Numbered from the stretch's first letter, positions 45,122 through 54,666 are shown. The stretch: DNA of 64,000 nucleotides from Bacteroides sp. (GCA_023663525.1 JAMPHF010000001.1:853859-917858), one strand, 5' to 3'. Notes: generated from the sequence alone by a model not told the origin. A program made the numbers and translations.

Positions 45122-46743
45122 AAAGAAGATATAAAATTGACAATCCTAAGCAGTTGCTCGATAACGTTGTAAACGTAATCATATACTGCCGTGTAAGCAC
45201 TGACGAGCAACGTCAGGGAACAAGTGTTGATGTGCAGGAAGCACGCCTTAAAGCGTATTGCACATACAAGGGCTACAACCTAATATACGAGCCTGAATTC
45301 CAAGATTGTAAAGAGGATGAAAGCGCAAAGGATTTTGACAATCGTCCTGTGATGCAGTCAATCCTCAAGTATATCAAGAATAATCGGGGGAAAGTTCAAA
45401 AGCTTCTGTTTCTGAGATGGAATCGATTCTCACGAGACCTCTTCACGGCTACCAAAGCAATAGCCGAGTTGCAGAGCTATGGCGTAGAACCTAATGCCAT
45501 TGAAGAGGAGTTGAATTATGATTCAACCTCATGGCCAGTCCTTTTGGGTACATACTTAGGTATCGCTCAGAGTGACAATATCGCACGTTCAAAGGCTACA
45601 ATGGATGGTATCAGAGGCACTCTGAAAAAAGGCAAATGGTCAAACAAAGCACCACGAGGATATAAGAATGTCCGAGAATCAAAGCATAACTGCTACGTGG
45701 TGATAAACGAAGAAGCGGCTAAACCCATCAGGGAGGCTTTCATTGAGCTGTCAAAGGGGACAATCAGTGCGAACTATGCCCGTAAGAGGTACTGTCCCAA
45801 CATCCCCGAAAGTTCATTTTTCGATATGTTGAGGAATCCGTTTTACATGGGTAAGATTCGTATTCCTGCATATAAGGATGAACCTGAAGAAATCATAGAG
45901 GGTCAACATGAAGGCTTAATCTCAGAAGAGGTCTTCTACAAGGTGCAGGATGTTCTCGATGACAGGAACAGGACTAAACCAAAGTTGGAGAAGGCTATCA
46001 ATCCCGACCTTTTCCTGCGTCGCTTCATCACCTGTCCTGTGTGTGGTCATGCCCTGACAGGGTCAACGAGCCGTGGTAATGGAGGGCGGTACACCTACTA
46101 TAACTGTTGTGAAGACCCAAAGCACATCAGAGTGAGGGCAGAAAAAGCTGTCGAGGCTTTTGCTCGGTATGTGGGTTGTCTGAAACCCAACAAGGCTATT
46201 CTGCGCCTATATGAAGCCGTCCTGTTCGATGTGCAAGGTGGAGCAAAGCGTGAAATCAAAAATGAGATTACGACATTGCAAAAGCAATTAAAGGAGAAGC
46301 AAAAACAGATGGAGAATGTTGAAGATTTACTAATCTCTGACGCGCCTCATGCTGACAGATACATCCGAATCCTTGAACGCTATGAGAAGGAGGCGCAGGA
46401 ACTTGATTCTCGCATCGCTTTGCTCGAGACAGGGAATCGGGGGAATATAGAACCAAAACTCGACTATGCTATATCGCTGATAAACAACCTTGATAAGTAT
46501 ATACTTGATGCCCCTGTAGAGGTCAAAATCAAGCTGCTTGGTTCTATGTTTGATGAAAAAATCGAATTTGACGGAGAAACATATAGAACCAATTCTCTGA
46601 ACAAAGTGCTTGACCTTATATACGAGCAAACCAGCGAGTTACGAGGTGGTGATAAACGAAAAGGAGACTCTCTGAGTGAGAATCTCCAATTCAGTACCCG
46701 AACCCGGGATCGAACCGGGATGGATTGCTCCAACGGTGTTTGA
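45118..46743 (+). CDS. Large serine recombinase (integrase) running into tRNA-Leu
   Basis: A 541-residue site-specific recombinase. The resolvase domain (about 18-165) has the catalytic serine at 27 in YCRVSTDEQ and RWNRFSRDLF near 105. The recombinase domain (about 180-285, APRGYKNV) precedes a zinc ribbon with CPVCGHALTG near 306. A coiled coil follows (about 385-450), as in large serine integrases. The final 16 codons (STRTRDRTG onward) are the antisense of tRNA-Leu(CAA), with the stop in its anticodon loop. The native C-terminus has thus been replaced or depends on the integration site. It overlaps the truncated recombinase upstream by 4 bases. Confidence 0.9.
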   Translation: MKRRYKIDNPKQLLDNVVNVIIYCRVSTDEQRQGTSVDVQEARLKAYCTYKGYNLIYEPEFQDCKEDESAKDFDNRPVMQSILKYIKNNRGKVQKLLFLRWNRFSRDLFTATKAIAELQSYGVEPNAIEEELNYDSTSWPVLLGTYLGIAQSDNIARSKATMDGIRGTLKKGKWSNKAPRGYKNVRESKHNCYVVINEEAAKPIREAFIELSKGTISANYARKRYCPNIPESSFFDMLRNPFYMGKIRIPAYKDEPEEIIEGQHEGLISEEVFYKVQDVLDDRNRTKPKLEKAINPDLFLRRFITCPVCGHALTGSTSRGNGGRYTYYNCCEDPKHIRVRAEKAVEAFARYVGCLKPNKAILRLYEAVLFDVQGGAKREIKNEITTLQKQLKEKQKQMENVEDLLISDAPHADRYIRILERYEKEAQELDSRIALLETGNRGNIEPKLDYAISLINNLDKYILDAPVEVKIKLLGSMFDEKIEFDGETYRTNSLNKVLDLIYEQTSELRGGDKRKGDSLSENLQFSTRTRDRTGMDCSNGV

Positions 46744-46776
46744 GACCGTCGCGTCTACCGATTCCGCCATTCGGGC
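46695..46776 (-). tRNA. tRNA-Leu(CAA)
   Basis: An 82-nt class II tRNA. The acceptor GCCCGAA pairs with TTCGGGT, the D arm has GCGGAATCGGTAGACGC and the anticodon stem is ACGGT/ACCGT around CTCAAAC (anticodon CAA). The long variable arm is TGGAGCAATCCA and the T arm CCCGGTTCGATCCCGGG. CCA is not encoded. The 3' end faces the recombinase element, the usual orientation for tRNA-borne attachment sites. Confidence 0.95.
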
Positions 46777-46900
46777 TTACGGCGATGGTGTCCCATACGT
46801 TTGAGACTATGCCTATTGGTTGAAAGCCAAGGGGGCAAGACTAAGCACCAAGTGCCATAGGTTAAATCTGTTTGAGCGGATACATGCCAAACGACAGACA
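46777..46900. other. Region between tRNA-Leu and the gamma-CA terminator
   Basis: No gene is recognised. On the minus strand GTCTCAAAC, identical to the anticodon-loop region of the tRNA, recurs about 55 bases upstream of it (near 46800). The tRNA promoter should lie here, but no clear pair of boxes is seen. Confidence 0.4.
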
Positions 46901-46951
46901 TTAAAAAATTTGCCCCGCTGCAAGAGCCTTTCGGTCTTCAACGGGGACAAA
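46901..46951 (-). terminator. Terminator for the gamma-carbonic anhydrase transcript
   Basis: TTTG-CCCCG (46909-46917) pairs with CGGGG-CAAA (46942-46951, one bulge), and AAGA with TCTT inside. Read leftward the stem is followed by AAATTTTTTAA. Confidence 0.75.
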
Positions 46952-46978
46952 GGTAGGAATTTTTTTTATTTCAGACAA
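46948..46978 (-). promoter_or_regulatory. Promoter-like pair overlapping the terminator
   Basis: On the minus strand TTG (46978-46976), 20 nt, then TACCTTTG (46955-46948). It could start a short RNA or the tRNA-Leu precursor, but its overlap with the terminator stem makes chance plausible. Confidence 0.35.
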
Positions 46979-47064
46979 TAGTCTATCCGTTTTTCGCATA
47001 CAGTTTTTGCGCAACATGCTTGAATTTATTTCCAACGCATGAGCACATATCCCGTGTCCATTCC

Positions 47065-47601
47065 TTAGAAATCAGTTGGAGCCTCCGGGTCGGTGTACCA
47101 TCTCGAATAGCGAAGATAGTTGTTGGCTATCTTGATGTTAAGTTCACGGGAAGTCTCAGGGTCAACCATCTTGATGAATTTTGCAGGAGCACCTCCCCAC
47201 AACTCGTTCGGTCCGATCTTTGTACGCGAGAGTACCACCGCACCGGCAGCCACAAGCGCGCCCTCGCCAACCTCTGCATCGTCCATGACCACAGCTCCCA
47301 TGCCGATGAGCGCATAATTATGGATTTTGGCACCATGGATGGTGACATTATGACCGATGGAGACATCGTCGCCGATTTCAATTGTCGATTTCTTATATAA
47401 TGTGTGGAGCACGGAGCCGTCCTGGATATTGACGCGATTGCCGATGCGTATGGAATTGACATCACCCCGGAGGACAGCGTTGAACCATACGCTGCACTCG
47501 CTTCCGATGACGACATCGCCCACGACCGTCGCATTTTCGGCGAGAAATGTGTCTGGCCCGATTTTCGGAGTGAAACCTCTGACCGGTATTATTAGTGCCA
47601 T
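47065..47601 (-). CDS. Gamma-carbonic anhydrase family protein (left-handed beta-helix)
   Basis: A 178-residue hexapeptide-repeat protein. The repeats (NATVVGDVVIGSECSVWFNAVLRGD, split over residues about 24-48, and IGHNVTIHGAKIHNYALIGMG) form a left-handed beta-helix trimer. The zinc histidines are in SIGHNVTIHGAKIHN. Family members interconvert CO2 and bicarbonate or act as acyltransferase-like proteins of unknown role. It lies 67 bases downstream of the aminopeptidase gene on the same strand and is likely cotranscribed with it. Confidence 0.9.
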   Translation of the reverse strand: MALIIPVRGFTPKIGPDTFLAENATVVGDVVIGSECSVWFNAVLRGDVNSIRIGNRVNIQDGSVLHTLYKKSTIEIGDDVSIGHNVTIHGAKIHNYALIGMGAVVMDDAEVGEGALVAAGAVVLSRTKIGPNELWGGAPAKFIKMVDPETSRELNIKIANNYLRYSRWYTDPEAPTDF

Positions 47602-47668
47602 TTTTATTCTACTTATAATGATATTTTAAACGTTGTGTCAGTGAATACCGCGTATCAACCTCCACATA

Positions 47669-49453
47669 TCATGAGAGAGGTGCGGTGGCCGCTGTGAGCC
47701 ATTCACGCTCATCTTCAGTCATGAGCGGAGCAAGACGGTCGTAGACCATACGGTGATAATTGTTGACCCATTCGATTTCTGCCCCCGACATGATCGAGAG
47801 ATCAAACAGTTTACGGTCAAACGGACAAAGTGCGATGGTCTCAAATGCATAGAACTTGCCGAACTCCGTCTCCTCATAAGGAATGGTCAGCACAAGGTTC
47901 TCACAACGGATGCCGTAGCGGCCGGCAAGATATACACCCGGCTCGTTTGATGTCAACATTCCCGGCGTGAGGGGTGCGAGAGTGTCGTTGAGACGGATGC
48001 TCTGCGGGCCTTCATGCACATTGAGGAAGTGTCCGACACCGTGACCCGTGCCGTGAAGATAGCTCTTGCCTTCCTTCCATAACGGCATTCGGGCAAGTGC
48101 GTCAAGCTGCGCGCCACGTGTTCCTTCCGGGAAAATCGATGTGGCGATTGAGATATGACCTTTCATCACGAGAGTGAAATCATGGCGCATGTCGGCCGAC
48201 GGCTCACCGATCGCGATTGTGCGCGTGATGTCGGTAGTGCCGTCAAAATAATTCGCACCGGAGTCAATGAGAAGCAGATTGCCTTTGGAAATAACTGAAT
48301 CGCTCTCCGGAGTGGCAGTATAATGAACGATTGCGCCATTTGGACCGAAGCCGCAGATGCTCTCGAAACTGAGATCGAAATAGAGTTCCCCCTTGCTGCG
48401 ATGCTTGAGCAGAATGTCGGCCACACCCATTTCTGTCAATTCCTTTCCCTCAGCCACGGTTTTCTCTATCTCCATCAGCGAACGCACCATAGCAACCCCA
48501 TCGCGGAGATGAGCACGGCGGATACCCGCAATCTGGACATCATTCTTAATGGCCTTAGGCAATGCCACCGGTGAGTCGCCCTTGACATAATGACCGTCAA
48601 GCACATGAGCTATCGCACCCGATGCACGGCTACCGCTCAATAGCACATTGACATCTACCGGAATGGCTGAAAGAGCAGACAAGACTCCGTCGTAGGCAGC
48701 GACTGCAACACCAATCCCATCGAGATATTTCACCACCTCCGGTGTCAGCTTTGCCTCATCGACAAATAGAGTGCTTCCCTCAGGTGAAAGATACAGGAAA
48801 GAGGTTGCTACGGGATTACACGGCACGTCGTTTGACCTGATGTTGAGCAGCCATGCAATCTCGTCGAGTGCAGAAGTGAAATAAGCCTGCGCACCCTGTG
48901 CGTTTGCGTTCGCAAGCACACGGGCAATCTTCGACTTGGCCGACTCTCCGGCATATTTCTCATCATGAATGAAAATCTTATCTGAGGGCAATGCGGGGCG
49001 GTCGTTCCATACGCGGTCAATCGGATCGAAATCCACATCAAGCTCTATGCCACAAGCCGCCAAACGGCTGCGGAGAGCGACTGTGTCGTCAATCGACATC
49101 AACAGACCGTTGATGCCGACCTTGTCACCCTTGTGAAGATTTTCACAGAGATATTCTGTAATTGACGGGGTGTCAGGGAGACCATCTTTCATCAGCTCGA
49201 TACCCGTCCCCTCAATCTGATTGGCTCCTTGAAGGAAATAGCGGCTGTCAACCCACAGCAGGGCAGCCTTATCGGTTACGACCATTGTCCCGGCTGAACC
49301 GGTGAAACCGCTGAGATAGCGAACGATGTGCCAATGTGACGAGATATATTCACTGAGATGTGCATCCGTGCGGGGCAGTATCACAGCCTTTACCCCGGCA
49401 GCGGCCATCTCCTTGCGCAATGATTCTATGCGCCCGATAACAGGATTATTCAT
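47669..49453 (-). CDS. pepP: Xaa-Pro aminopeptidase (M24B, aminopeptidase P)
   Basis: A 594-residue cytosolic metallopeptidase that removes an N-terminal residue before proline. Two creatinase-like N-terminal domains (about 1-300) precede the pita-bread catalytic domain. The metal ligands lie in LLIDSGANYFDGTTDITRT (two Asp), HGTGHGVGHFLNVHEGP (His), SNEPGVY (Glu) and RCENLVLT (Glu). The three-domain length matches eukaryote-like APP rather than the 440-residue E. coli PepP, so the symbol is functional, not orthologous. No signal peptide. Confidence 0.92.
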   Translation of the reverse strand: MNNPVIGRIESLRKEMAAAGVKAVILPRTDAHLSEYISSHWHIVRYLSGFTGSAGTMVVTDKAALLWVDSRYFLQGANQIEGTGIELMKDGLPDTPSITEYLCENLHKGDKVGINGLLMSIDDTVALRSRLAACGIELDVDFDPIDRVWNDRPALPSDKIFIHDEKYAGESAKSKIARVLANANAQGAQAYFTSALDEIAWLLNIRSNDVPCNPVATSFLYLSPEGSTLFVDEAKLTPEVVKYLDGIGVAVAAYDGVLSALSAIPVDVNVLLSGSRASGAIAHVLDGHYVKGDSPVALPKAIKNDVQIAGIRRAHLRDGVAMVRSLMEIEKTVAEGKELTEMGVADILLKHRSKGELYFDLSFESICGFGPNGAIVHYTATPESDSVISKGNLLLIDSGANYFDGTTDITRTIAIGEPSADMRHDFTLVMKGHISIATSIFPEGTRGAQLDALARMPLWKEGKSYLHGTGHGVGHFLNVHEGPQSIRLNDTLAPLTPGMLTSNEPGVYLAGRYGIRCENLVLTIPYEETEFGKFYAFETIALCPFDRKLFDLSIMSGAEIEWVNNYHRMVYDRLAPLMTEDEREWLTAATAPLS

Positions 49454-49522
49454 ATCTATCTGATTATATTTATATTGCGATATTGATTATGTTCTTTTGA
49501 TTTTTTGGCAATCCCCGACGGA

Positions 49523-50440
49523 TTATTCGAGGTCAATCCGCAAGCCTTCGTTGGCGACTATCACATCAGGGAACTCCTCCGATGCTTCCTTGAGCAGAAT
49601 ATCCTCCGAATTGTAGCGTTTTGAAAAATGTCCGATTATCAACCGCTTCGCGCCGGCTTCCCGGGCGATTATCCCTGCCTGCCGGGCGGTGGAATGCCCT
49701 CGCTCACGAGCCTGTGCCACAAGCGAGTCATCGTAGGTGGCCTCATGATAGATCGTATCCACTCCCCTCACGTCCTCAGCCACTCGCATGTCCATCATTG
49801 TGTCACTGCAGTAGGCATAGCTCATCGAGGGGTCGGCATCAGTTGTCAGCAACTCATTAGGGATTACCGTACCGTCATCCTTGACAAAATCGGCACCATC
49901 CTTTATGCTCTTGAGCATAGACACAGGCACATTGTGAAATCTCACCACATCACCGCGCAGATGACGTTGCTTGGGCTTCTCGCGGAAGATGAATCCATTG
50001 CACGGAGCACGATGATAGAGCGGAAACGTGTCAACCACAAGTCCCGAATCCTCATAGAGCCTGCGCCTCTCGCCCTCAACAATCACATCATAGACAATCT
50101 CAAAAGGCGAGTTACGGTTGAAATAATCCATCCAATCCTTCATGAGCCGCGCACCATCCTTGAAGATATGTATCGTCACTGTCCCTGAAATCTCATGCAG
50201 AGCCATAGTCGATAGCAGTCCCGGCAACCCGAAGACGTGGTCGCCGTGAAGATGCGAGATGAAAATGTGGTTGAGACGGGAGAATTTCAGCCCCATCCGA
50301 CGGAACTGACCTTGCGAGCCCTCACCACAATCAATCATGAAAAGTTTATCACGGAAATCGACCACCTGACACGACGGCTGATGTCGCCACGTAGGGGTCG
50401 CAGAACCGCATCCGAGTATGTTTACCTGAAATTTTGCCAT
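49523..50440 (-). CDS. rnz: Ribonuclease Z (tRNA 3' endonuclease)
   Basis: A 305-residue metallo-beta-lactamase-fold enzyme that trims tRNA 3' trailers, needed here because tRNA-Leu lacks an encoded CCA. The zinc motif SHLHGDHVFGLPGL lies near residue 60, and GCGSATPTWRHQPS near 8 is the typical start. HEATYDDSL and IGHFSKRY supply later metal ligands. Start at the ATG at 50440 (MAKFQVNILGCG); the frame is open to 50524, but the extra part has no homology. A TACTTTTG box lies only 9 bases upstream on the minus strand. Confidence 0.95.
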   Translation of the reverse strand: MAKFQVNILGCGSATPTWRHQPSCQVVDFRDKLFMIDCGEGSQGQFRRMGLKFSRLNHIFISHLHGDHVFGLPGLLSTMALHEISGTVTIHIFKDGARLMKDWMDYFNRNSPFEIVYDVIVEGERRRLYEDSGLVVDTFPLYHRAPCNGFIFREKPKQRHLRGDVVRFHNVPVSMLKSIKDGADFVKDDGTVIPNELLTTDADPSMSYAYCSDTMMDMRVAEDVRGVDTIYHEATYDDSLVAQARERGHSTARQAGIIAREAGAKRLIIGHFSKRYNSEDILLKEASEEFPDVIVANEGLRIDLE

Positions 50441-50844
50441 AAGTAACGCAAAAGTACACAAAAAAGTGAGGTTTTCACGTAGTTGCCGCCAAGTTTTTAC
50501 GCCAAATTCCACATTCTCGTCCAATTTCAGCCAACCGGATAGTCATTCTTAATTACGCAACACTGAGAAAACAGCCCCATATCATCCTTAAGGTCAAAGA
50601 CTCGACAAACAAGCCGTATTTTACGAACAACAGCCATTTATATTCATGATAGAGAATATAAATGGCCGAATATAAAGTTTATATTAACTTCTACGTTATA
50701 ACGTCACTCCCACTCGATTAATATATGGGCAAGTGATAGGGTTGATTATTGCTAGTTACGTTTTCTTGCCGTCTCATCGGGGATGAATTAAGAGGATATT
50801 TTCAGTTTTGCATCCTCGCTATTACTATAAACTTTTTTGTAATT
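50441..50844. other. Intergenic boundary of the restriction-modification island
   Basis: No gene is seen. GCCATTTATATTC (50633-50645) pairs perfectly over 13 bp with 50654-50666 around an 8-nt loop, and the palindrome AATATAAAGTTTATATT follows at 50670-50686. Composition shifts to AT-rich from about 50,620. The stem could be a transcription end for the restriction gene or an island boundary. Confidence 0.55.
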
Positions 50845-51573
50845 TCAATTTTCAGACTTCATTTTCCTTTTTTCGTATTTATCTTTAATATCCATCCACC
50901 GTGGAATATTCAAAGTAATTCCGTAGCACTCATGATAGCTCTGAATAAGCTCTTTTTTCCAAGTAGCACCCTTTGAATGGGTATCAGGATATGTATATAT
51001 AACTTCTTCAAGTGCTGCAAGAAAATCTTCTAAGCAGTCAAAATTCGGGTATTCTGTTTTGTCTGAATACCAAACAGCAGGTCGAATATTGAATATTATA
51101 CCCTTTTTATCCTGCACTTTTATTGGCCACTTTTCTGAAGGGCTACTGATTTCCCATATCTTCTTCAGCCAACAATTTTCTATAACCACCTTTCCGCCTT
51201 CATTTTTATATTTTATAAGGAGGTACGAAGATTGTAGCTTACAAGGCTTCTGAAGAATTAAGTTTATGAAGCTATTATAAGCAGCTATGTCAAAATTAGG
51301 GCTTCCTGTAAATGATTTTACTTCAAGCCAATCTTCTGTGAGATTCTCTATATTAAGCCAAAAGTCAGGGCTGCTTTGCCCTTCATTGTGTTTGTGCGGG
51401 ATTCTGCTTTCTTCCATCCATTTATCAAGCCATTCTTCTAAAATATTACCTACTACATTATTCTGATTAACGACTATGGCAATATCTTTTAAAGTAAAGG
51501 TTATTTGTCCAGTTGAATTCCTAAAGCCAAAATCCTCCATTAATTTCATGTATAATTGTTGCGCTTTATCCAT
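50845..51573 (-). CDS. Type II restriction endonuclease (NgoBV-like)
   Basis: A 242-residue protein. A PD-(D/E)XK site is visible: SPDFWL with D70, then LEVKSF with E84 and K86. The overall pattern resembles the NgoBV/NlaIV family (recognition GGNNCC), recalled from family knowledge rather than a search. The gene overlaps the end of the cytosine methyltransferase by 8 bases, so the methylase is made first. It is markedly AT-rich compared with rnz and guaA, pointing to acquisition by transfer. Confidence 0.72.
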   Translation of the reverse strand: MDKAQQLYMKLMEDFGFRNSTGQITFTLKDIAIVVNQNNVVGNILEEWLDKWMEESRIPHKHNEGQSSPDFWLNIENLTEDWLEVKSFTGSPNFDIAAYNSFINLILQKPCKLQSSYLLIKYKNEGGKVVIENCWLKKIWEISSPSEKWPIKVQDKKGIIFNIRPAVWYSDKTEYPNFDCLEDFLAALEEVIYTYPDTHSKGATWKKELIQSYHECYGITLNIPRWMDIKDKYEKRKMKSEN

Positions 51574-52858
51574 TGTCTATCTCATTTAGAAGTCTTTCAC
51601 ATACAGCTTTTATAACTGGTACTACAACAGTGTTACCTAGCAAATCAAAGCCATCTTTTTCTGATACATCAAACTTAAAATCTTCAGGGTAGCCAAATAG
51701 CCTTAATCCCTCTCTCAGTGTTAATCTTCTTAGTCCAGTACCATCGGCTACTACTAATTTTTGCATATCCATCGCTACTAAAGTAGGAGCCAAGCTCTTA
51801 GGATCCAAAATTTTATTTATTTCAAAGCTAAGTTTACCAGTAACTATATTATAGCCTCTTGGCAGGCTAGTATCCTGCTTCCTTTCTGAAGTTTCAACAC
51901 CAAAAAAATTAATGCTTTTTACTATCCTTTTAGGGTGTTCACAGACTAAATAACCTTTCCTGACTAAACCATCAAGTATAGCCTTTAAGTTATCATTCTT
52001 ATAAAAGCTAGCTATCATTTCTAAAGTCAAAGGCATCCCATCCATCCACTCAATTCCATAAACTTCGGCCCACTTTTTCTTCCTCCGTTCAGTAAGGATT
52101 AAGTTTAGTAGTTCTTTTTCTTCAGGGGTAGTCTCTCCCTTTAGGTCAATATCCCAACTATGAATATTATCTTTTCCTCCTCTCTTATCCTTTATAGATT
52201 TTCCGTAAAGTTGAGTTATAGAAAATTTTGAAAGCAGCAATTCAGTAAATCCTGATTTAATAGTGGGCATACCAACTTCTAAAACTGAACCTAGATTATT
52301 TTCAACTTTTGGAAAATTTGAGAGGTCTATTTGATTAGTAAAAGTACCTACTATGTATATTCTTTTGCGTTCCTGTGGAACACCAAAGTATTTTGAATTA
52401 AGAACCGCGTATGATACTTTATATCCTATTGCAGTCAGGTGTTCAAGTATCGTTTTTAATGTTTTTCCCTTATCGTGATTAACTAAACCTTCTACATTTT
52501 CTAAAATAAACCCTTTAGGTTTTTTTTCTATCAGAATCCTTTCCACATCAAAGAAAAGTGTACCTCTAGTATCAGCAAAGCCCTTTCTATTACCTGCTGC
52601 ACTAAAAGCCTGACACGGAAAACCAGCGCAAAGTATATCAAAATCAGGAATGTCAGAAGCATTTATTTGCGTAATATCACCATTTATCTCCTCAGTAGGA
52701 TGATTCTGCTGAAGCACCCTTATAGCATAAGGTTTAATTTCAGAAGTAAAAACGCAAATAGACTCATAACCGACTGAAGCAGCAGCTAGTTCCAAGCCTT
52801 TTCTTATACCACCTATTCCTGCAAATAGGTCAATGAATTTCAAGTTTTTGGTTTTCAT
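51566..52858 (-). CDS. DNA (cytosine-5) methyltransferase of a type II system
   Basis: A 430-residue C5 methyltransferase. Motif I FIDLFAGIGGIRKGLE begins near 8, the motif IV catalytic Cys is at 82 (FPCQAFSAAGNRKGF), motif VI ENVEGL is near 120 and motif VIII PQERKRIYIVG near 161. The target recognition domain spans about 200-340, and motif X LLGNTVVVPVIKAV is near 405. It transfers methyl from SAM to protect sites from the adjoining endonuclease. Length fits the NlaIV/NgoBV-type methylases. Low GC and flanking by housekeeping genes mark a small island inserted between rnz and guaA. Confidence 0.93.
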   Translation of the reverse strand: MKTKNLKFIDLFAGIGGIRKGLELAAASVGYESICVFTSEIKPYAIRVLQQNHPTEEINGDITQINASDIPDFDILCAGFPCQAFSAAGNRKGFADTRGTLFFDVERILIEKKPKGFILENVEGLVNHDKGKTLKTILEHLTAIGYKVSYAVLNSKYFGVPQERKRIYIVGTFTNQIDLSNFPKVENNLGSVLEVGMPTIKSGFTELLLSKFSITQLYGKSIKDKRGGKDNIHSWDIDLKGETTPEEKELLNLILTERRKKKWAEVYGIEWMDGMPLTLEMIASFYKNDNLKAILDGLVRKGYLVCEHPKRIVKSINFFGVETSERKQDTSLPRGYNIVTGKLSFEINKILDPKSLAPTLVAMDMQKLVVADGTGLRRLTLREGLRLFGYPEDFKFDVSEKDGFDLLGNTVVVPVIKAVCERLLNEIDNG

Positions 52859-53020
52859 TCCGCAAAGGGTGAATTATATTGCAAAAATACTAAAAAAACG
52901 TATATAGGCAATGACTGTGCATCAACTTAGTGGCAATTAGTGGCATTTTTATAATCGGGGTTATTTTCTTCTACCGGTGACGAATAGCGGGGTTGATTCC
53001 CTAAAAACTGACAAAAGAGT

Positions 53021-53055
53021 AATCCACGGCTGACTCAGTGAGTTAACCGTGGATT
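53021..53055 (-). terminator. Terminator downstream of guaA
   Basis: AATCCACGG (53021-53029) pairs with CCGTGGATT (53047-53055) with an inner GACTC/GAGTT pairing. Read leftward it is followed by ACTCTTTTGTC. It lies about 90 bases beyond the guaA stop. Confidence 0.65.
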
Positions 53056-53142
53056 GCTTGTAAATGACTAGTATAAATCTGTGTGGATTCCCCCGATGTA
53101 GGGTAATCGGCTATAGTTCAGAGGTGTGTGACAACCTCTCGT

Positions 53143-54666
53143 TTATTCCCACTCGATTGTTGCCGGGGGTTTTGAGGAGATGTCGTAACATACGCGGTTG
53201 ACGCCGCGCACTTTGTTGATGATGTCATTGCTCACCTTTGCCATGAAATCGTATGGCAGGTGGGCCCAGTCGGCAGTCATTGCGTCTGTGGAAGTCACGG
53301 CGCGCAATGCTACTGCTCGTTCATAGGTGCGCTCATCGCCCATCACACCTACGCTCTGCACCGGAAGCAGTATGACTCCGGCCTGCCAGACTTTGTCATA
53401 CAGATCCCAGTCACGCAGTCCCTGTATGAAAATGTCGTCAGCGTCCTGAAGGATGCGCACCTTCTCCGGGGTGATGTCGCCAAGAATACGCACCGCCAAA
53501 CCGGGTCCGGGGAAGGGATGACGCTTGATGAGATGGTCGGGCATCCCAAGCTGGCGACCAACGGCACGCACCTCATCCTTGAAAAGAAGACGGAGCGGCT
53601 CACACAACTTCAGGTTCATCTTTTCAGGCAGACCGCCCACATTGTGATGGCTCTTGATTGTGGTGCCGGTTATCGACAAACTCTCTATGCAGTCAGGGTA
53701 GATGGTGCCTTGGGCAAGCCACTTCACATCCTTAATCTTATGAGCTTCCTCGTCGAAGACATCAATGAAACCCTTGCCGATGATTTTGCGCTTGCGTTCA
53801 GGTTCTGTAACTCCGGCAAGCTCACGGAAGAATTTCTCGGATGCATCCACGCCCACAACATTCAGACCGAGACACTCATAGTCATGAAGCACATTGCGGA
53901 ACTCATTTTTACGCAACATTCCATGATCGACGAAGATACACGTCAGGTTCTTGCCAATCGCACGGTTAAGCAGCACTGCTGCAACCGATGAATCAACGCC
54001 TCCGCTCAGTCCGAGCACCACCTTGTCGTCGCCAAGCTGCTGCTTGAGCTGCGCAACGGTGCTTTCAATGAACGATTCTGCAGTCCACGACTGATTGCCG
54101 CCGCATATATCAACCACGAAGTTACGGAGAAGCTGCGTCCCATGCTCCGAATGATAGACCTCAGGATGGAATTGAACTCCCCAAGTCTGTTCGCCCTCGA
54201 CATGATAGGCCGCGATGGCAACTTTGTCGGTCGATGCGATGGTCTTGAATCCCTCGGGAATTGAGGTGATGGTGTCACCGTGGCTCATCCACACCTGCGA
54301 CCCTACCGGGATGTTCTTGAACAGCGGACTCGAAGTGTCGATTTTCGTCAGATGCGCACGCCCGTATTCACGCGATGGTGCCGGCTCGACACTTCCACCC
54401 GACGTATAGGCGATGAACTGCGCACCGTAACATATACCCAACACGGGTATGTGGCCGCGCAGGCGGTCAAGTTCCGTCTTGAAAGCCTTGTCATCATAGA
54501 CAGAGAAAGGGGATCCGGAAAGAATCACTCCTATCACCGACGGATCATCGTATGGAAATTTGTTGTAGGGCAGAATCTCGCAATATTCACCAAGTTCACG
54601 CACACGGCGACCGATGAGCTGCGTGGTCTGCGACCCGAAATCGAGAATAATGATCTTTTCCTGCAT
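53143..54666 (-). CDS. guaA: GMP synthase (glutamine-hydrolysing)
   Basis: A 507-residue bifunctional enzyme converting XMP to GMP. The class I glutaminase domain (1-195) has the nucleophile Cys in GICYGAQ and the His/Glu pair in [13 protein letters not shown]. The ATP pyrophosphatase domain has the P-loop [14 protein letters not shown] near 219, and the C-terminal dimerisation domain ends in [20 protein letters not shown] box at 54701-54708 (minus strand) is a likely -7 element. Confidence 0.97.
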   Translation of the reverse strand: MQEKIIILDFGSQTTQLIGRRVRELGEYCEILPYNKFPYDDPSVIGVILSGSPFSVYDDKAFKTELDRLRGHIPVLGICYGAQFIAYTSGGSVEPAPSREYGRAHLTKIDTSSPLFKNIPVGSQVWMSHGDTITSIPEGFKTIASTDKVAIAAYHVEGEQTWGVQFHPEVYHSEHGTQLLRNFVVDICGGNQSWTAESFIESTVAQLKQQLGDDKVVLGLSGGVDSSVAAVLLNRAIGKNLTCIFVDHGMLRKNEFRNVLHDYECLGLNVVGVDASEKFFRELAGVTEPERKRKIIGKGFIDVFDEEAHKIKDVKWLAQGTIYPDCIESLSITGTTIKSHHNVGGLPEKMNLKLCEPLRLLFKDEVRAVGRQLGMPDHLIKRHPFPGPGLAVRILGDITPEKVRILQDADDIFIQGLRDWDLYDKVWQAGVILLPVQSVGVMGDERTYERAVALRAVTSTDAMTADWAHLPYDFMAKVSNDIINKVRGVNRVCYDISSKPPATIEWE

